Below, in pieces: positions 43,311-54,143 of a stretch of 64,000 bases of DNA (positions are counted from its first letter, which is position 1; each line of letters starts with the position of its first letter). Both the position numbers and the translations under genes were made by a program. A model generated the notes under the pieces. It had not been told where the DNA came from. It saw only the letters and a program-made list of their open reading frames with translations, and did not search any database. Source of the DNA: Acetivibrio saccincola (GTDB lineage: Bacteria > Bacillota > Clostridia > Acetivibrionales > Acetivibrionaceae); assembly GCF_002844395.1 (NCBI RefSeq), contig NZ_CP025197.1, positions 2,294,001 to 2,358,000 of the forward strand. Reading direction: 5' to 3'.

Positions 43311-46300
43311 TTAGGAGAATAAGCTTATTTGGTTACTTTCAGGTAAACCTTTTAAACATCCGTTTTTTTGCAGTATTTCTATAACAGCTTTACTTACTTT
43401 AGCCCTTATTCTCAAATCATCAATGGAAATAAACTCCCCTTCTTCTCTTGCCTCAACGATATTTTGTGCAGCTGCATTGCCAAGACACTGTAGGGAATTT
43501 AAAGGCGGTCTTATCCCGTCACCAGCTATTTTAAATTTTGTTGCATCAGATTTATATAAATCCACCGGCAAAAATTTAATACCCCTTGCATACATTTCAT
43601 TTACAACCTCTAAAATTGTCAACACATTTTTTTCCTTCTGGGTAAGGGTATTCCCCATTTGTTCAAGCTCTTTTATTTTGTTCCGCACCTTATCCTGGCC
43701 GTTACACATAAGCTCTGCATCAAAATCATCTGCCTTTACCGTAAAATAAGTTACATAAAATTCCTTAGGGTAGTTTACTTTAAACCAGGCAATTCTAAAA
43801 GCCATCATTACATAAGCAGCTGCATGGGCTTTGGGGAACATATACTTTATCTTTTTACATGAATCTATGTACCATGCGGGTACATTTTTTTCCCTCATTT
43901 CTTTTTCATACTCTTCCTTTAAGCCTTTTCCCTTTCTTACATCTTCCATAATTTTAAAAGCTGTTTTAGGCTCTAATCCTGCCTGAATAAGATACAGCAT
44001 TATGTCATCCCTTGTACTTATAACATTAGACAGGGTGGTAATATTGTTTCTAATAAGATCCTGGGCATTATTCAGCCACACATCAGTACCGTGGGACAAT
44101 CCGGATATTCTTATAAGCTCCGCAAATGTAGTTGGTTTGGTATCCACAAGCATCTGCCTTACAAATTTTGTTCCAAACTCAGGAATTGCAAAAGTCCCCA
44201 CCTGGCTGTTTATATCCTCAGGTTTTATTCCTAAAGGCTCTGTACTGCTAAAAATACCCATTGTATTTTTTTCACCAATGGTAATATCTCTGGCATCTAC
44301 TCCCGTTAAATCTTCCAGCATTCTTATAACTGTAGGGTCATCGTGACCTAATATATCAAGTTTTAAAAGACATCCACTTATTGAATGATAATCAAAATGG
44401 GTTGTTATAACCTCTGATGAAGTATCATCTGCCGGTCTTTGAATAGGGCAAAAATCATGTATATCTTTATCATCCGGCACAATCATAATCCCCCCCGGAT
44501 GCTGCCCAGTGGTTCTTTTTACTCCGGTACATCCTTTTACAAGCCTGTTTATCTCCGCATTTGTAGCCACAATCTCCCTGTCATCAAGATAGTTTTTTAC
44601 AAACCCAAAGGCTGTTTTTTCAGCTATAGTTCCAATGGTACCTGCCCTGAAAACATGTCCTTCACCAAAAAGCTCCTCTGTGTATTTATGAGCTACAGGC
44701 TGGTACTCCCCTGAAAAGTTTAAATCTATATCCGGCTCCTTATCCCCGTCAAATCCCAAAAAAGTTTCAAATGGAATATCATACCCGTCTTTCTTTAAGG
44801 ACTTACCACAATTTGGACAATTTTTGTCCGGAAGGTCAAAACCGCACCCGTAGCTGCCATCCTGAATAAACTCAGAATACTTACAATCCCCGCAAATATA
44901 GTGGGGAGGCAGTGAATTAACTTCAGTAATCCCAATTAAGTATGCAACAAAAGATGACCCCACCGATCCCCTTGAACCCACAAGATATCCGTCTTCCAAT
45001 GATTTTGCCACTAGTTTTTGGGATATAATGTACATTACTGAAAAACCATTTTTTATAATTGAATTCAACTCTTTTTCCATACGCTTTTTCACTATATCCG
45101 GAAGGTTTTCACCATAAATCTCCTTTGCTTTAGATTCAGAAAGAACTCTTATCTCTTCCTCTGCCCCTTCAATTTTGGGCGGAAATGTTCCTTCCGGTAC
45201 AGGAATAATATCTTCACACATATCAGCTATTTTATTGGTGTTTTTTATAACCACTTCATAGCATTTTTCCTCTCCGAGATAGCTGAATTCTTCAAGCATT
45301 TCATCAGTTGTCCTGAAATAAAGGGGAGCTTGGTTGTCTGCATCAGCAAAGCCCTGGCCTGCCATAAGTATTCTTCTGAAAACCTCATCTTTAGGATCTA
45401 AGAAGTGAACATCACAGGTGGCAACCACAGGCTTGTTATACTTTTCCCCAAGTTCAACGATTTTTTTGTTTATATTTTTTAGTTCTTCCTGGCTCCCTAC
45501 GCTGCCATTGTTAATGAGAAACTGGTTATTTCCCAAAGGCTGGATTTCTAAATAATCATAAAACTTTACAATTTGTGAAATTTCCCTTTCGCTTTTTCCT
45601 TCCAAAATAGCCCTGTAAAGTTCCCCTGCTTCACATGCACTTCCCAGTATAAGACCTTCTCTATGCTCTATTAGAAGGCTTTTAGGCACTCTGGGTCTTT
45701 TATGAAAATATTCAAGATGGGACTTAGATACAATTTTGTATAAATTTTTAAGTCCTATTTGGTTTTTTGCAAGTATTATTGCATGGTACGTCTTTGCTTT
45801 TTTATAATCTACACTGCTTCCTAATGCTTCTTCTATATCATCGGTTTTTTCTGCTCCCTTTTCTTTTAATATTTCAATACATTTTATAAGAATGCCGGCA
45901 CATGCCTTTGCATCATCTAAAGCCCTGTGATGATTTTCAAGGCTCACTCCCAGGTACTCTGCAACATTATTCAGTCTGTGCCTTTTCAGCTCCGGGAACA
46001 ACTGTCTTGAAAGCTCTAATGTATCAATTACAGAAAAATCTAAATTATATCCAAGTACCCTGCAATTATGTCTTATAAAGCCCATATCAAAAGAGGCATT
46101 GTGGGCTACAACCACAGAATCTTTTATAAATTCCAAAAATTCAGGAAGCACTTTATCAATCTTAGGTGCATCTTTTACCATCTCATCTGTAATCCCGGTT
46201 AATTCAACAATTTTTTTAGGTATAGGTTTTTCAGGATTTACAAAAGAACTGTATTCTTCAATAATCTTGCCATTTCTTACTTTGACTGCACCTATTTCTG

Positions 46301-47591
46301 TAATTTTTTCAGTGTAGGCATTAAGCCCTGTGGTTTCTATATCAAAGACAACAAAATCCCCGTCCAAAGGCTGTCCCTTAACGTTGTAGGCAACGGGTAC
46401 ATTATCACCAAGTATATATGCCTCCATACCATATAATACTTTTATATTGTTTTTCTTCCCGGCATAATATGCATCAGGATATGCCTGAACCACCCCGTGG
46501 TCGGTAATGGCTATAGCCTTATGCCCCCATTTTGCTGCCCTTTCTATAACATCCTTAACTGAAGTTACTGCATCTAAAGCACTCATCTGGGTGTGAAGAT
46601 GAAGCTCAACTCTTTTTTCCTCTGCGCTATCATGTTTTTCTTCTTTTGGAAGGCTTAAAATATCCGTTGCAAGTACTGTAAGCTCTTTTGAAAATTTATC
46701 GTACTGGGCATCCCCCCGTACTTTTAAATTCGCTCCTTCTTTTATTGCCCCCTTTATATCCGCCAGCTTGTCCTTTTGTAAGAAAATTTTTACAGTAATT
46801 GAAGATGTATAATCCGTTAAATCAAATATGTAAAGAATCTTGCCGCTTTTTAGCTCCCTCTCCTCTGTCCGGAAAACCTCCCCGGATATAACAACCCTTC
46901 CGGAATCCTGGGTTATCTCTGACATGGCAATGGAAGCTTCCTTAAATACCTTCCCATAAACTGCACCACCGGAAAGTTTGACGTTTTCATCCTTGGTTTT
47001 ATAATTACTTTTATTATTTGCAGCAGGTCTTTCAGAAACAGCAATACTTACAACCCTGCTCTCCTCCTTCTCCTTAAGCTCCATATATTCTTTTTTTTCT
47101 TCCTCGTCCATTTTAAAATCTTTAAACTCCACCTTTACATCTACACCAAAGGATTCTTCTATTATTTTTTCTAAAATTTCATCACATTTCCTGTGTTTAA
47201 GTATCTTTGTCCCCTTTGTTTTAAGATATACCTCCAATACTTTACCGTCTAACTTCCACTCGCAGTCTTTTAAAATCCCTTTACACATGGCTGCATGTTT
47301 ATTTAAAAAATGCAAAATATCATCCCAATAGCATTCTAAAACTTCTTCTAAAGCTAAATCTAAACTAAACACAGGTCTAATATAAATTTCTTCTAATGAA
47401 AAACAGTTTTTTAAACCCTGCTCTAATTTATCAATACAAAAAGCAGGAATGTATTTATCTGAAGTAATAAAAATTTCTAGTTTCCTGGATTTTTTATATG
47501 CATTTATTTTTTCTATTTTAACATCTTTAAAAGAAATATCTATTTCCCTGTCATTAAAAACTTCAGGAAACAGCGTCTTTAGTTTTTGCAT
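43311..47591 (-). CDS. polC: DNA polymerase III alpha subunit, PolC type
   Basis: Replicative polymerase of low-GC Gram-positives. Domains in order: N-terminal region, OB fold (about 230-320), PHP domain (ELHLHTQMSALDAV, AITDHG), an inserted DnaQ-like proofreading exonuclease starting VVFDIETTGL with HNASFDMGF and HRALDDAKA, then the polymerase core with a four-Cys zinc site (CGDC...CPNC), PDIDLNFSGEYQ and the C-terminal HhH region. 1426 aa from ATG at 47589-47591; the TTG at 47624 lacks a ribosome-binding site. Upstream lies the gerA ruin, so it has its own promoter. Confidence 0.97.
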   Translation of the reverse strand: MQKLKTLFPEVFNDREIDISFKDVKIEKINAYKKSRKLEIFITSDKYIPAFCIDKLEQGLKNCFSLEEIYIRPVFSLDLALEEVLECYWDDILHFLNKHAAMCKGILKDCEWKLDGKVLEVYLKTKGTKILKHRKCDEILEKIIEESFGVDVKVEFKDFKMDEEEKKEYMELKEKEESRVVSIAVSERPAANNKSNYKTKDENVKLSGGAVYGKVFKEASIAMSEITQDSGRVVISGEVFRTEERELKSGKILYIFDLTDYTSSITVKIFLQKDKLADIKGAIKEGANLKVRGDAQYDKFSKELTVLATDILSLPKEEKHDSAEEKRVELHLHTQMSALDAVTSVKDVIERAAKWGHKAIAITDHGVVQAYPDAYYAGKKNNIKVLYGMEAYILGDNVPVAYNVKGQPLDGDFVVFDIETTGLNAYTEKITEIGAVKVRNGKIIEEYSSFVNPEKPIPKKIVELTGITDEMVKDAPKIDKVLPEFLEFIKDSVVVAHNASFDMGFIRHNCRVLGYNLDFSVIDTLELSRQLFPELKRHRLNNVAEYLGVSLENHHRALDDAKACAGILIKCIEILKEKGAEKTDDIEEALGSSVDYKKAKTYHAIILAKNQIGLKNLYKIVSKSHLEYFHKRPRVPKSLLIEHREGLILGSACEAGELYRAILEGKSEREISQIVKFYDYLEIQPLGNNQFLINNGSVGSQEELKNINKKIVELGEKYNKPVVATCDVHFLDPKDEVFRRILMAGQGFADADNQAPLYFRTTDEMLEEFSYLGEEKCYEVVIKNTNKIADMCEDIIPVPEGTFPPKIEGAEEEIRVLSESKAKEIYGENLPDIVKKRMEKELNSIIKNGFSVMYIISQKLVAKSLEDGYLVGSRGSVGSSFVAYLIGITEVNSLPPHYICGDCKYSEFIQDGSYGCGFDLPDKNCPNCGKSLKKDGYDIPFETFLGFDGDKEPDIDLNFSGEYQPVAHKYTEELFGEGHVFRAGTIGTIAEKTAFGFVKNYLDDREIVATNAEINRLVKGCTGVKRTTGQHPGGIMIVPDDKDIHDFCPIQRPADDTSSEVITTHFDYHSISGCLLKLDILGHDDPTVIRMLEDLTGVDARDITIGEKNTMGIFSSTEPLGIKPEDINSQVGTFAIPEFGTKFVRQMLVDTKPTTFAELIRISGLSHGTDVWLNNAQDLIRNNITTLSNVISTRDDIMLYLIQAGLEPKTAFKIMEDVRKGKGLKEEYEKEMREKNVPAWYIDSCKKIKYMFPKAHAAAYVMMAFRIAWFKVNYPKEFYVTYFTVKADDFDAELMCNGQDKVRNKIKELEQMGNTLTQKEKNVLTILEVVNEMYARGIKFLPVDLYKSDATKFKIAGDGIRPPLNSLQCLGNAAAQNIVEAREEGEFISIDDLRIRAKVSKAVIEILQKNGCLKGLPESNQISLFS

Positions 47592-47695
47592 TGTATTTTC
47601 TACCCCTCTTTTTAAATTAAGCAAGGAAAATATAAACTAAAATTATTCTAGCATAAATCCTTGATAAATTACATTGGGAAAAATCACTTCCGTCA

Positions 47696-48151
47696 TTATA
47701 AATATAATAAAAGATATGTGGGATACTGGGTGGACGCTGCTATAGCATAGCCTAGCACTAATATTGTCATAAGTAATGTTATAAATATAAAAAAAGCTGA
47801 TAATAAATAACCTTTTATAATGGCTTTTTTAGCTGTCTTTACATTATATACATTTTTAGGATATACCATTAAAATATTGACAAGGGGCAAAGTAATAAAG
47901 CTGGACAAAAATATAGAACCTTCAAATACAGGTATAATGCCATATTCTAATACAGGCTGTATATTTTCTATTTTTACATTAGGCAGTAAAAGTAAAACAA
48001 CAATTATAATAAATCCGCTTACAAAATACAGTATTAATTCTGAAACACGACCAATGGTTTCAATACCATACAAAACAGCTATAACAACTGCAATAATTAA
48101 AAGAGCGTTTATGGCATAGGGGGGTACCTCTGTCATTGCATGGGTGGTAAG
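47696..48151 (-). pseudogene. gerAB remnant (central part of a germinant receptor permease)
   Basis: About 150 codons of a GerAB-type spore membrane transporter: VPPYAINALLIIAVVIAVLYGIETIGRVSEL and helices up to YAIAASTQYPTYLLLYL. The N-terminal two helices and roughly the last 100 residues are missing. It is joined out of frame to the gerAC remnant just upstream (overlap about 48133-48151), showing that a deletion fused the two genes. Confidence 0.75.
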
Positions 48152-48450
48152 AAAATTGCTTCCATACCGCGGTATTCATTATTCCTAAGAAAATACTCTA
48201 CTACATTTTTGATGCCCCGTCTTGCCACTTCCTCACTTATTACAAGCATTCTTAAATGCAAATTAAATAGCTTTCTGGAGGATTTAGATGTCATTTTCAG
48301 CATTGCCTCATCAATATCCACCCCTTCCTTTTCAAATAAAATAACAGGAGATTCGTTGGCATTTTCACCAACTGCAATAGCACGCAGGTTTATAATCTGG
48401 CTGGAAACTTTGCATTTATCCCCGGCTTTTTCAAAAATTTTATTTTTTCG
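48133..48450 (-). pseudogene. gerAC remnant (N-terminally and C-terminally truncated)
   Basis: About 105 codons of a Ger(x)C lipoprotein: INLRAIAVGENANESP, DIDEAMLKMTSKSSRKLFNLHLRMLVISEEVARRGIKNVVEYFLRNNEYRG. The signal peptide, lipobox and the first 40 or so residues are gone, as is the entire C-terminal domain. It begins directly after the gerAA stop. Non-functional. Confidence 0.75.
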
Positions 48451-48455
48451 TTAAT

Positions 48456-49965
48456 TTAGGCTTTCCAATTCCAACTGTCTTGTTTTTTGTTTTCCATAAG
48501 GGGAAATCTTATTAAAGTGTCTTTGTTTTCTCTGGGAATAAAGGGCGTTAAAGGTGTTACATACGGTACTGTAACAGACTTAATTTTGCAAAGATGCAGC
48601 CACAATATAATTATCCCCATAAAAAGCCCATATAAGCCTAATGCCCCTGCTAAAATCATAAAAACAAACCTTACCGCCCTTAAAGCGCTGGACATCTCAT
48701 AGTTTGGTATGGAAAAACTTGATATTGCAGTAAATGAAACAACTATAACAACAGCTGCTGACATTATCCCTGCTTCCACAGCAACCTGTCCTATTACCAC
48801 TCCCCCCACCACTGAAATTGCAGCTCCTATTGCCCTTGGTATTCTTATACCTGCCTCACAGAGAATTTCAAATGTAAACTCCATTAAAAATGTTTCAAAC
48901 AGCACCGGGAAAGGAACATCCTCCCTTTGTGCCGCAATATTTATAAGTAAGGCGGTAGGCAGTATTTCCTGATGATATGTGGTTATCGCCACATATGCAG
49001 ACGGCACCAAAAGAACAAAATAAAAAGTTATAAACCTTATAATACGCATCATGGAAGCCACTATATAGTGGTGGTAGTAGTCTTCACTACTTTGCAAAAA
49101 ATCAAAAAAAACCGCAGGAACAGTTAGTACAAAGGGTGTCCCATCCACTAATATTGCTACCTTTCCCTGCAGTAATGCAGCTGAAACCGAATCAGATTTT
49201 TCCAAGCTTAAATAAGTGGGAAACACTGAATAGGGGTCATCTTTGGTAAGCTCTTCTATGTAGCTGCTGTCATGTACTGCATCAACTTTAATTTTTTCAA
49301 TTCTCTTTTTTACCTCATTGACAATGTCTTTTTTTGCAATTCCCTCTATGTACATTATGGCTACTTTTGTTTTGCATACTCTTCCCACATTTAAATTTAT
49401 CATCCTTAAAGAATTATTGTTAATTCTTTTTTTGATAATTAATATGTTTTTTGCTATATCCTCAGAAAAACCCTCCCTTGGTCCCCTTACCACCGACTGG
49501 GTGGTAGGCTCTTCAATACCCCTTCTTTCTATACGGCTTGTAAAAACAGAGTAAAATTTATTCTCCCCTTCAGCTAAAAAACACAATTTCCCGATAACAA
49601 TTCTGAATATAAATCGTCAAAACTTCTCCCCTCTTTTGCCCAGCTAAAACCCACAATTAGTTCTTTAATAGCCGCGCCCTCTACTTTAATTCTCTTTTTA
49701 GAAACTTCATCTTTTAAATTTGTAATTTTTAAAGATATGTCATTTATAACTTTTTGTCTACCAAATCTTTAAAATATATACTTGCACAAGAAAGATCACT
49801 TTCTCCCTTTATTTTAAAATATGTTATCTCTATATCATCATTGCATCCATAACATCTTTTTAAAATATCTATATTTTTTTTGATAGACTCATATATAAAC
49901 TTTTCAGTCCCCATTTTTCCTTTTCCGCCTATGTACATACTTAGTTTATTTAATATTATTGCCAC
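48456..49965 (-). pseudogene. gerAA-like germinant receptor subunit with two frameshifts
   Basis: Homologue of the GerA/SpoVAF family: N-terminal soluble domain then membrane helices (GIRIPRAIGAAISVVGGVVIGQVAVEAG is characteristic) and a C-terminal PYVTPLTPF segment. The frame is broken twice, after DLVDKK near 49748 and after NCVF near 49587. Each break would be repaired by one extra base in a run, five A and six T respectively, so either sequencing error or genuine decay is possible. Since the following gerAC and gerAB are clearly truncated, decay of the whole operon is more likely. Confidence 0.8.
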
Positions 49966-49980
49966 AAAATCACAAAAAAA

Positions 49981-50031
49981 TACCGGGTAAGGCTATATAT
50001 TTTACTTAAAACCACATAGCATTACCCGGTA
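49981..50031 (-). terminator. Strong terminator after the DUF362 gene
   Basis: Exact 10-bp arms TACCGGGTAA (49981-49990) and TTACCCGGTA (50022-50031) with an inner GCTAT/ATAGC pair, followed on the minus strand by TTTTTTTG. Confidence 0.85.
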
Positions 50032-50045
50032 CTAAATTTTAACAT

Positions 50046-50795
50046 TTATCTTAAATGCTTTATATCTCTCCAATCAAATCCAAGAAGTTCAGCAGCTTTC
50101 CTGTCCACTTCTTTAGCATCAAACCCGACCACTATTTTATTTACCGGTGGGCTGCACTTAGCTCCACCTAAATGATACTCTGCCATCCCCACCGTTGCAT
50201 CTAATATGGTAAGATGTGGACTTACATATTTATTTAAATCAACAATGGACTCATGAATTCTGTTGTGAAAAATTGCTTTATTCCAAATACCGTATCTTCC
50301 TTTGTAATGCTTTGGTGGAAGAAGTCCCATCATATTTTTCATAGACCCTGTTATCTGAGCTAAAGAGTGGGCTTTTAAAACAGGGACGGAAATAATAAAA
50401 TGGGTTTCTATCAACCTTGGAAGATACATTTCTTTGTGGACTGTGCAATTTGGGTTGGTGTATTTTTTTAAAGGGACATTGTTTAAATCCACCAGCTTAA
50501 CATCATATTTATCTGAGATTTCTTTGTACCCTAAGTGATTAAAGGCATCTAATGTGGTATAATCCGGCTCTCCACAGCCGTCACAGATTATTATGGCAGC
50601 ACTGCTGTGTTTTCTTATATATTTAATAATTTCACCGCATATTTCAGGTGAAGTTGTTATTGGAAAAGGAGACATATTTACAATATTAGGTTTTATTAGT
50701 ATATTTTCTTGTTTTTCTAAAATTTCATATGCTTTAATTTTATCTAAAATTTCAGGAATTGTTTTTTCATAAGATTCAAATTCTAAAACAACCAT
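50046..50795 (-). CDS. DUF362 domain protein
   Basis: 249 aa starting MVVLEFESYEKTIPEIL. Family features: ILIKPNIVNMSPFPITTSPEI (about 32-52), ICDGCGEPDYTT, SVPVLKAHSLAQITGSMKNMMGLLP (about 136-160) and LDATVGMAEYHLGGAK. In many DUF362 proteins a ferredoxin domain follows; this one has none. Function unknown, perhaps redox-related. It is the lone gene between the SLH protein and the ger ruin, with its own terminator. Confidence 0.8.
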   Translation of the reverse strand: MVVLEFESYEKTIPEILDKIKAYEILEKQENILIKPNIVNMSPFPITTSPEICGEIIKYIRKHSSAAIIICDGCGEPDYTTLDAFNHLGYKEISDKYDVKLVDLNNVPLKKYTNPNCTVHKEMYLPRLIETHFIISVPVLKAHSLAQITGSMKNMMGLLPPKHYKGRYGIWNKAIFHNRIHESIVDLNKYVSPHLTILDATVGMAEYHLGGAKCSPPVNKIVVGFDAKEVDRKAAELLGFDWRDIKHLR

Positions 50796-50826
50796 AAAAA
50801 ACCTCCCGATTATAATAAATTAAACA

Positions 50827-50877
50827 CCCCTTCATGAACATAAAATAACATTTGCCACGAAGGGGTTTTCTTTTTTT
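50827..50877 (-). terminator. Terminator after the SLH gene
   Basis: Arms CCCCTTC (50827-50833) and GAAGGGG (50859-50865) with a 25-base loop; the plus-strand side has TTTTCTTTTTTT and the minus-strand side GTTTAATTT. Direction is ambiguous, but the position fits the SLH gene. Confidence 0.6.
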
Positions 50878-50910
50878 ATAAACCCTTTATAAAAGCTTTT
50901 TCACTCATTA

Positions 50911-52644
50911 CTACTTGGTTTTAAGAATATTATAAAGCACTGTAAATGTCTCTGCCCTGGTCACATTTCTCTTAGGCTTAAATGTATTGTCCAAATAACC
51001 TGAAACAATATTTAAATCAACGGATTTTGCTACAAAATTTAATGCCCATGAGCCTATTTCATCTGTGTCTTTGAATTTTGGAGGCTGTAAACCTTCCTCA
51101 ACTGCAATATCAAATGCTTTAATAATTAATACAACCATTTCTTCCCTGGTTAAATTTTTAGAAGGCTTAAATGTGTTATCTTCATATCCCGTTATTATTC
51201 CATTATCAACGGCTGTTTGAATGTATCCTGCAGCCCAGTTGGGAATTTCGTCCTTATCCTTGAAGCTTAAATTTATCTCATCAGCAGGCTCTAGGGAAGC
51301 TGCCTTTACAACAATTACCGCCATTTCCGCCCTTGTTATATTGTTATTGGGCTTTATGCTGCCGTCGGTATAACCGGTTACTATACCTAATTTGGCAAGT
51401 CCTATTATATTTTCCTCTGCCCAGTGATTTTCAATATCGGTGAATGTAACAGTACCGGGCAATTTGTCATCTGATTCTTCCACCTCTTCAGGCTTTGGAG
51501 TGACATTTGGCGATTTATCGTCATTTTTATCACCCTTGTCATCACCGGTCGTACCTTCATCTTCATTTTCATCAGAAGGATCTTTTGAAGGTAACGGATC
51601 TTTTGGGTCACTGCCGGGGTCACCTGTTTCAGGAACCGGCAAATTACCTCTATACACCATTTTAAATTCTTCTTTTAAAAGTTTCTTAAAATTATAAATC
51701 TCAGTATTGTCATGTTTATTTATTAGCTCTTCTATTTCTATGAGCAAATCATCAAGGGTTTTTATGTCTTTTCCCAATATAGCAGTTGTCCTAAGTTCCC
51801 TGTCTATGGCATTTCTTATATTTGAAGGTATGTCCAGGCTTAGTTTAACTTTGTAGACATCCCCATCTTTATCATGCACCACAGATGTTGCACCAATATT
51901 TGAAAAATACTCCAACATCTTTAAAAGCATCTTTGTACCAAGGCTGTCATATTCACAATTCATTATCATTTTGTTCATATCATGTGCAATGGACTGAAAT
52001 CCACTTAAGTCTACATCAAAATCTTCCTGGTTTAAAATCATTATAATGGTGGGAACCCCTTCCCTTTGAGACTCTTCAAGGTCGGAAAACTCCAAAAAAG
52101 CACTTTTTAGCTCATCTTCGCTCATGCCCAAAAAAAGGTTTTTTACATTTTCAACATATTCTAAATATGTATCCTCATTTACTTTTATAAGGTCATTTAC
52201 AATAAACCTTATTACATCTCTGCTTTTTTCCTCTACAGATGTCAGAAAGACAGCTTCTTTGGCAAACTTTTCAAGGTCGCTTTTTACCCTGTTTTCCAGT
52301 TTATAAATAACGTCTTCTAAAACCAACTGTATTTCTTCATCTGCAAGTAATATATTTCTCATAAGTACATCAAAATCATCATTTCTGTTTAGTTTTTGTA
52401 AAAGTGAGTTTTTTTGACCTTTTGTAAATTTTTTCACTTCACTTCTTAGTACATCCAATTCACTTTGTGTTAAACCATATACAAATTCATCTCTCTCTTC
52501 TAAAGAAGAATTTTGTGCTTTATTTATAATGCTTTCAATCCCGTCTTTAGCAGATAAAGCAAAGATCCCGGTTGTTAAAAAAGTCATTAAAATGGCAAGT
52601 ACAACTGCAAGGGAAAGGATACCTTTAAATAATTTTCTCTCCAT
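50911..52644 (-). CDS. Secreted protein with three C-terminal SLH domains
   Basis: 577-aa cell-surface protein. N-terminal signal peptide (about 1-30, ending near FALSA), a helical charged region of unknown function (30-335), an acidic Pro/Asp/Lys linker (335-395), then three S-layer homology repeats (about 398-445, 460-510, 522-575) with FTDIENHWAEENI, GIVTGYTDGSIKPNNNITRAE and two similar copies. SLH domains bind secondary cell-wall polymers. AGGAGG precedes the ATG. The N-terminal region has no recognised homology. Confidence 0.85.
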   Translation of the reverse strand: MERKLFKGILSLAVVLAILMTFLTTGIFALSAKDGIESIINKAQNSSLEERDEFVYGLTQSELDVLRSEVKKFTKGQKNSLLQKLNRNDDFDVLMRNILLADEEIQLVLEDVIYKLENRVKSDLEKFAKEAVFLTSVEEKSRDVIRFIVNDLIKVNEDTYLEYVENVKNLFLGMSEDELKSAFLEFSDLEESQREGVPTIIMILNQEDFDVDLSGFQSIAHDMNKMIMNCEYDSLGTKMLLKMLEYFSNIGATSVVHDKDGDVYKVKLSLDIPSNIRNAIDRELRTTAILGKDIKTLDDLLIEIEELINKHDNTEIYNFKKLLKEEFKMVYRGNLPVPETGDPGSDPKDPLPSKDPSDENEDEGTTGDDKGDKNDDKSPNVTPKPEEVEESDDKLPGTVTFTDIENHWAEENIIGLAKLGIVTGYTDGSIKPNNNITRAEMAVIVVKAASLEPADEINLSFKDKDEIPNWAAGYIQTAVDNGIITGYEDNTFKPSKNLTREEMVVLIIKAFDIAVEEGLQPPKFKDTDEIGSWALNFVAKSVDLNIVSGYLDNTFKPKRNVTRAETFTVLYNILKTK

Positions 52645-52775
52645 TGTTATCCTCCTGTTTTTTTAATCTGAAATGCCAGATATTACTAAGAAGTTTTTAG
52701 AAAACTGCTTAATAAAATAGTATCACAATTGGCATTATGTTGCAATAGACAGTATTATTCTTGAATATTTTTCCT

Positions 52776-53285
52776 TCATAGGTGCATTTGTTCTTTGTCT
52801 TGCCTTTCATACTCTGTATAATAAAACCCAACACCGTCAAAGGTATATAAATCACTTTTATATACCAGTTTCCAACTGTCATTTTCATCTAAATTTTCAA
52901 AGTACCTATCTGCAGTATATGTGTTTTGTATCTTTGTCACATAAGCTTTTGTACAATAGGGAAGGAGTTGTTTGTACACCGACTCCCCCCCTATTACAAA
53001 TACATCATCTGTGTTATATTTTAAAAGCTCATTAAATAACTGTTCAAGGCTGCTGCACACAACAACCCCTTCATCATTAACTAAACCTCTTTTAGTCAGT
53101 ACAATATTTACCCTGTCTTTTAAAGGCTGTTTTTTAGGCAAGGATTCAAATGTTTCCCGCCCCATAACCACCACTTTGTTTATTGTAAGGTCTTTAAAAC
53201 GCTTTAGATCAGGTTTAATAGGCTTTAAAAGATTTCCCTTATAACCAATCCCCCAATTTAAATCAACTGCAACTATTGCTTTCAT
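52776..53285 (-). CDS. folA: Dihydrofolate reductase
   Basis: Reduces dihydrofolate to tetrahydrofolate, regenerating the cofactor consumed by ThyA. Motifs: VAVDLNWGIGYKGNLL (about 4-19), VVMGRETFESLP (about 39-50) and VFVIGGESVYKQLLPYCTKAYVT (about 96-118). 169 aa is normal. It follows thyA by 27 bp and ends the thrS-thyA-folA unit. Confidence 0.93.
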   Translation of the reverse strand: MKAIVAVDLNWGIGYKGNLLKPIKPDLKRFKDLTINKVVVMGRETFESLPKKQPLKDRVNIVLTKRGLVNDEGVVVCSSLEQLFNELLKYNTDDVFVIGGESVYKQLLPYCTKAYVTKIQNTYTADRYFENLDENDSWKLVYKSDLYTFDGVGFYYTEYERQDKEQMHL

Positions 53286-53312
53286 GTTTAAACCTCCATT
53301 ATACCTGCTTCT

Positions 53313-54143
53313 TTATATTGCCACAGGAATATTCTTTATTTGGGGTCCTGCCTTATATCCTTCCAAAACAAAATCCTCTACTTTAAAATCATAAAAATCC
53401 TTTACATCGGGATTAATTATCAGTTTTGGTGCATCATAGGTTTTCCTGCTTATTAACTCCTCAATTAAAGGTATGTGCCTGTCGTATATATGGGCATCGG
53501 CTATAACATGGACAAGTTCCCCCACCTTCAAACCGCATACCTTTGCAAACATATGCACCAAAATAGCATATTGGGATACATTCCAGTTGTTTGCAACCAA
53601 AACATCCTGAGACCTCTGGTTTAAAACGGCGTTGAGCTTGTTACCTGTAACATTAAAAGTTATGCTGTAGGCACAGGGGTATAAATTCATTTCATTTAAA
53701 TCCGCATGATTGTACATATTAACTATAATCCTTCTGCTGTAGGGATTGTTTTTTAAATCATATATCACCCTGTCAACCTGGTCAAACTCCCCTTCAGGGT
53801 ATTTATGCTTTATCTTTAGCTGATAACCGTAGGCCTTTCCTATAGAGCCGTTTTCATCCGCCCAGCTGTCCCATATTTTACTGTTTAAGTCCTTTATATT
53901 GTTGGACTTTCTCTGCCATATCCACAAAAGTTCATCAATGGCCGCCCTATAATTTGTCGGTCTTAGTGTTAAAATGGGAAATTCCTTTTCTAAATCATAT
54001 CTGTTTACAACACCAAATTTTTTAATTGTGTGGGCCGGCGTTCCGTCAGCCCACTTAGCTCTTACTTTTTGTCCTTCAGAAGAAAACCCGTTTTGAAGGA
54101 TGTCCCTGCACATGGAAATAAAAATCTCGTCAGCCCTGCTCAT
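53313..54143 (-). CDS. thyA: Thymidylate synthase ThyA
   Basis: Converts dUMP to dTMP with methylene-THF. The catalytic Cys is in MNLYPCAYSITFNV (Cys about 155), followed by NQRSQDVLVANNWNVSQYAIL and HVIADAHIYDRHI, all typical. 276 aa. It overlaps the thrS stop by four bases (ATGA), so it is translationally coupled to thrS and subject to the same T-box. Confidence 0.95.
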   Translation of the reverse strand: MSRADEIFISMCRDILQNGFSSEGQKVRAKWADGTPAHTIKKFGVVNRYDLEKEFPILTLRPTNYRAAIDELLWIWQRKSNNIKDLNSKIWDSWADENGSIGKAYGYQLKIKHKYPEGEFDQVDRVIYDLKNNPYSRRIIVNMYNHADLNEMNLYPCAYSITFNVTGNKLNAVLNQRSQDVLVANNWNVSQYAILVHMFAKVCGLKVGELVHVIADAHIYDRHIPLIEELISRKTYDAPKLIINPDVKDFYDFKVEDFVLEGYKAGPQIKNIPVAI

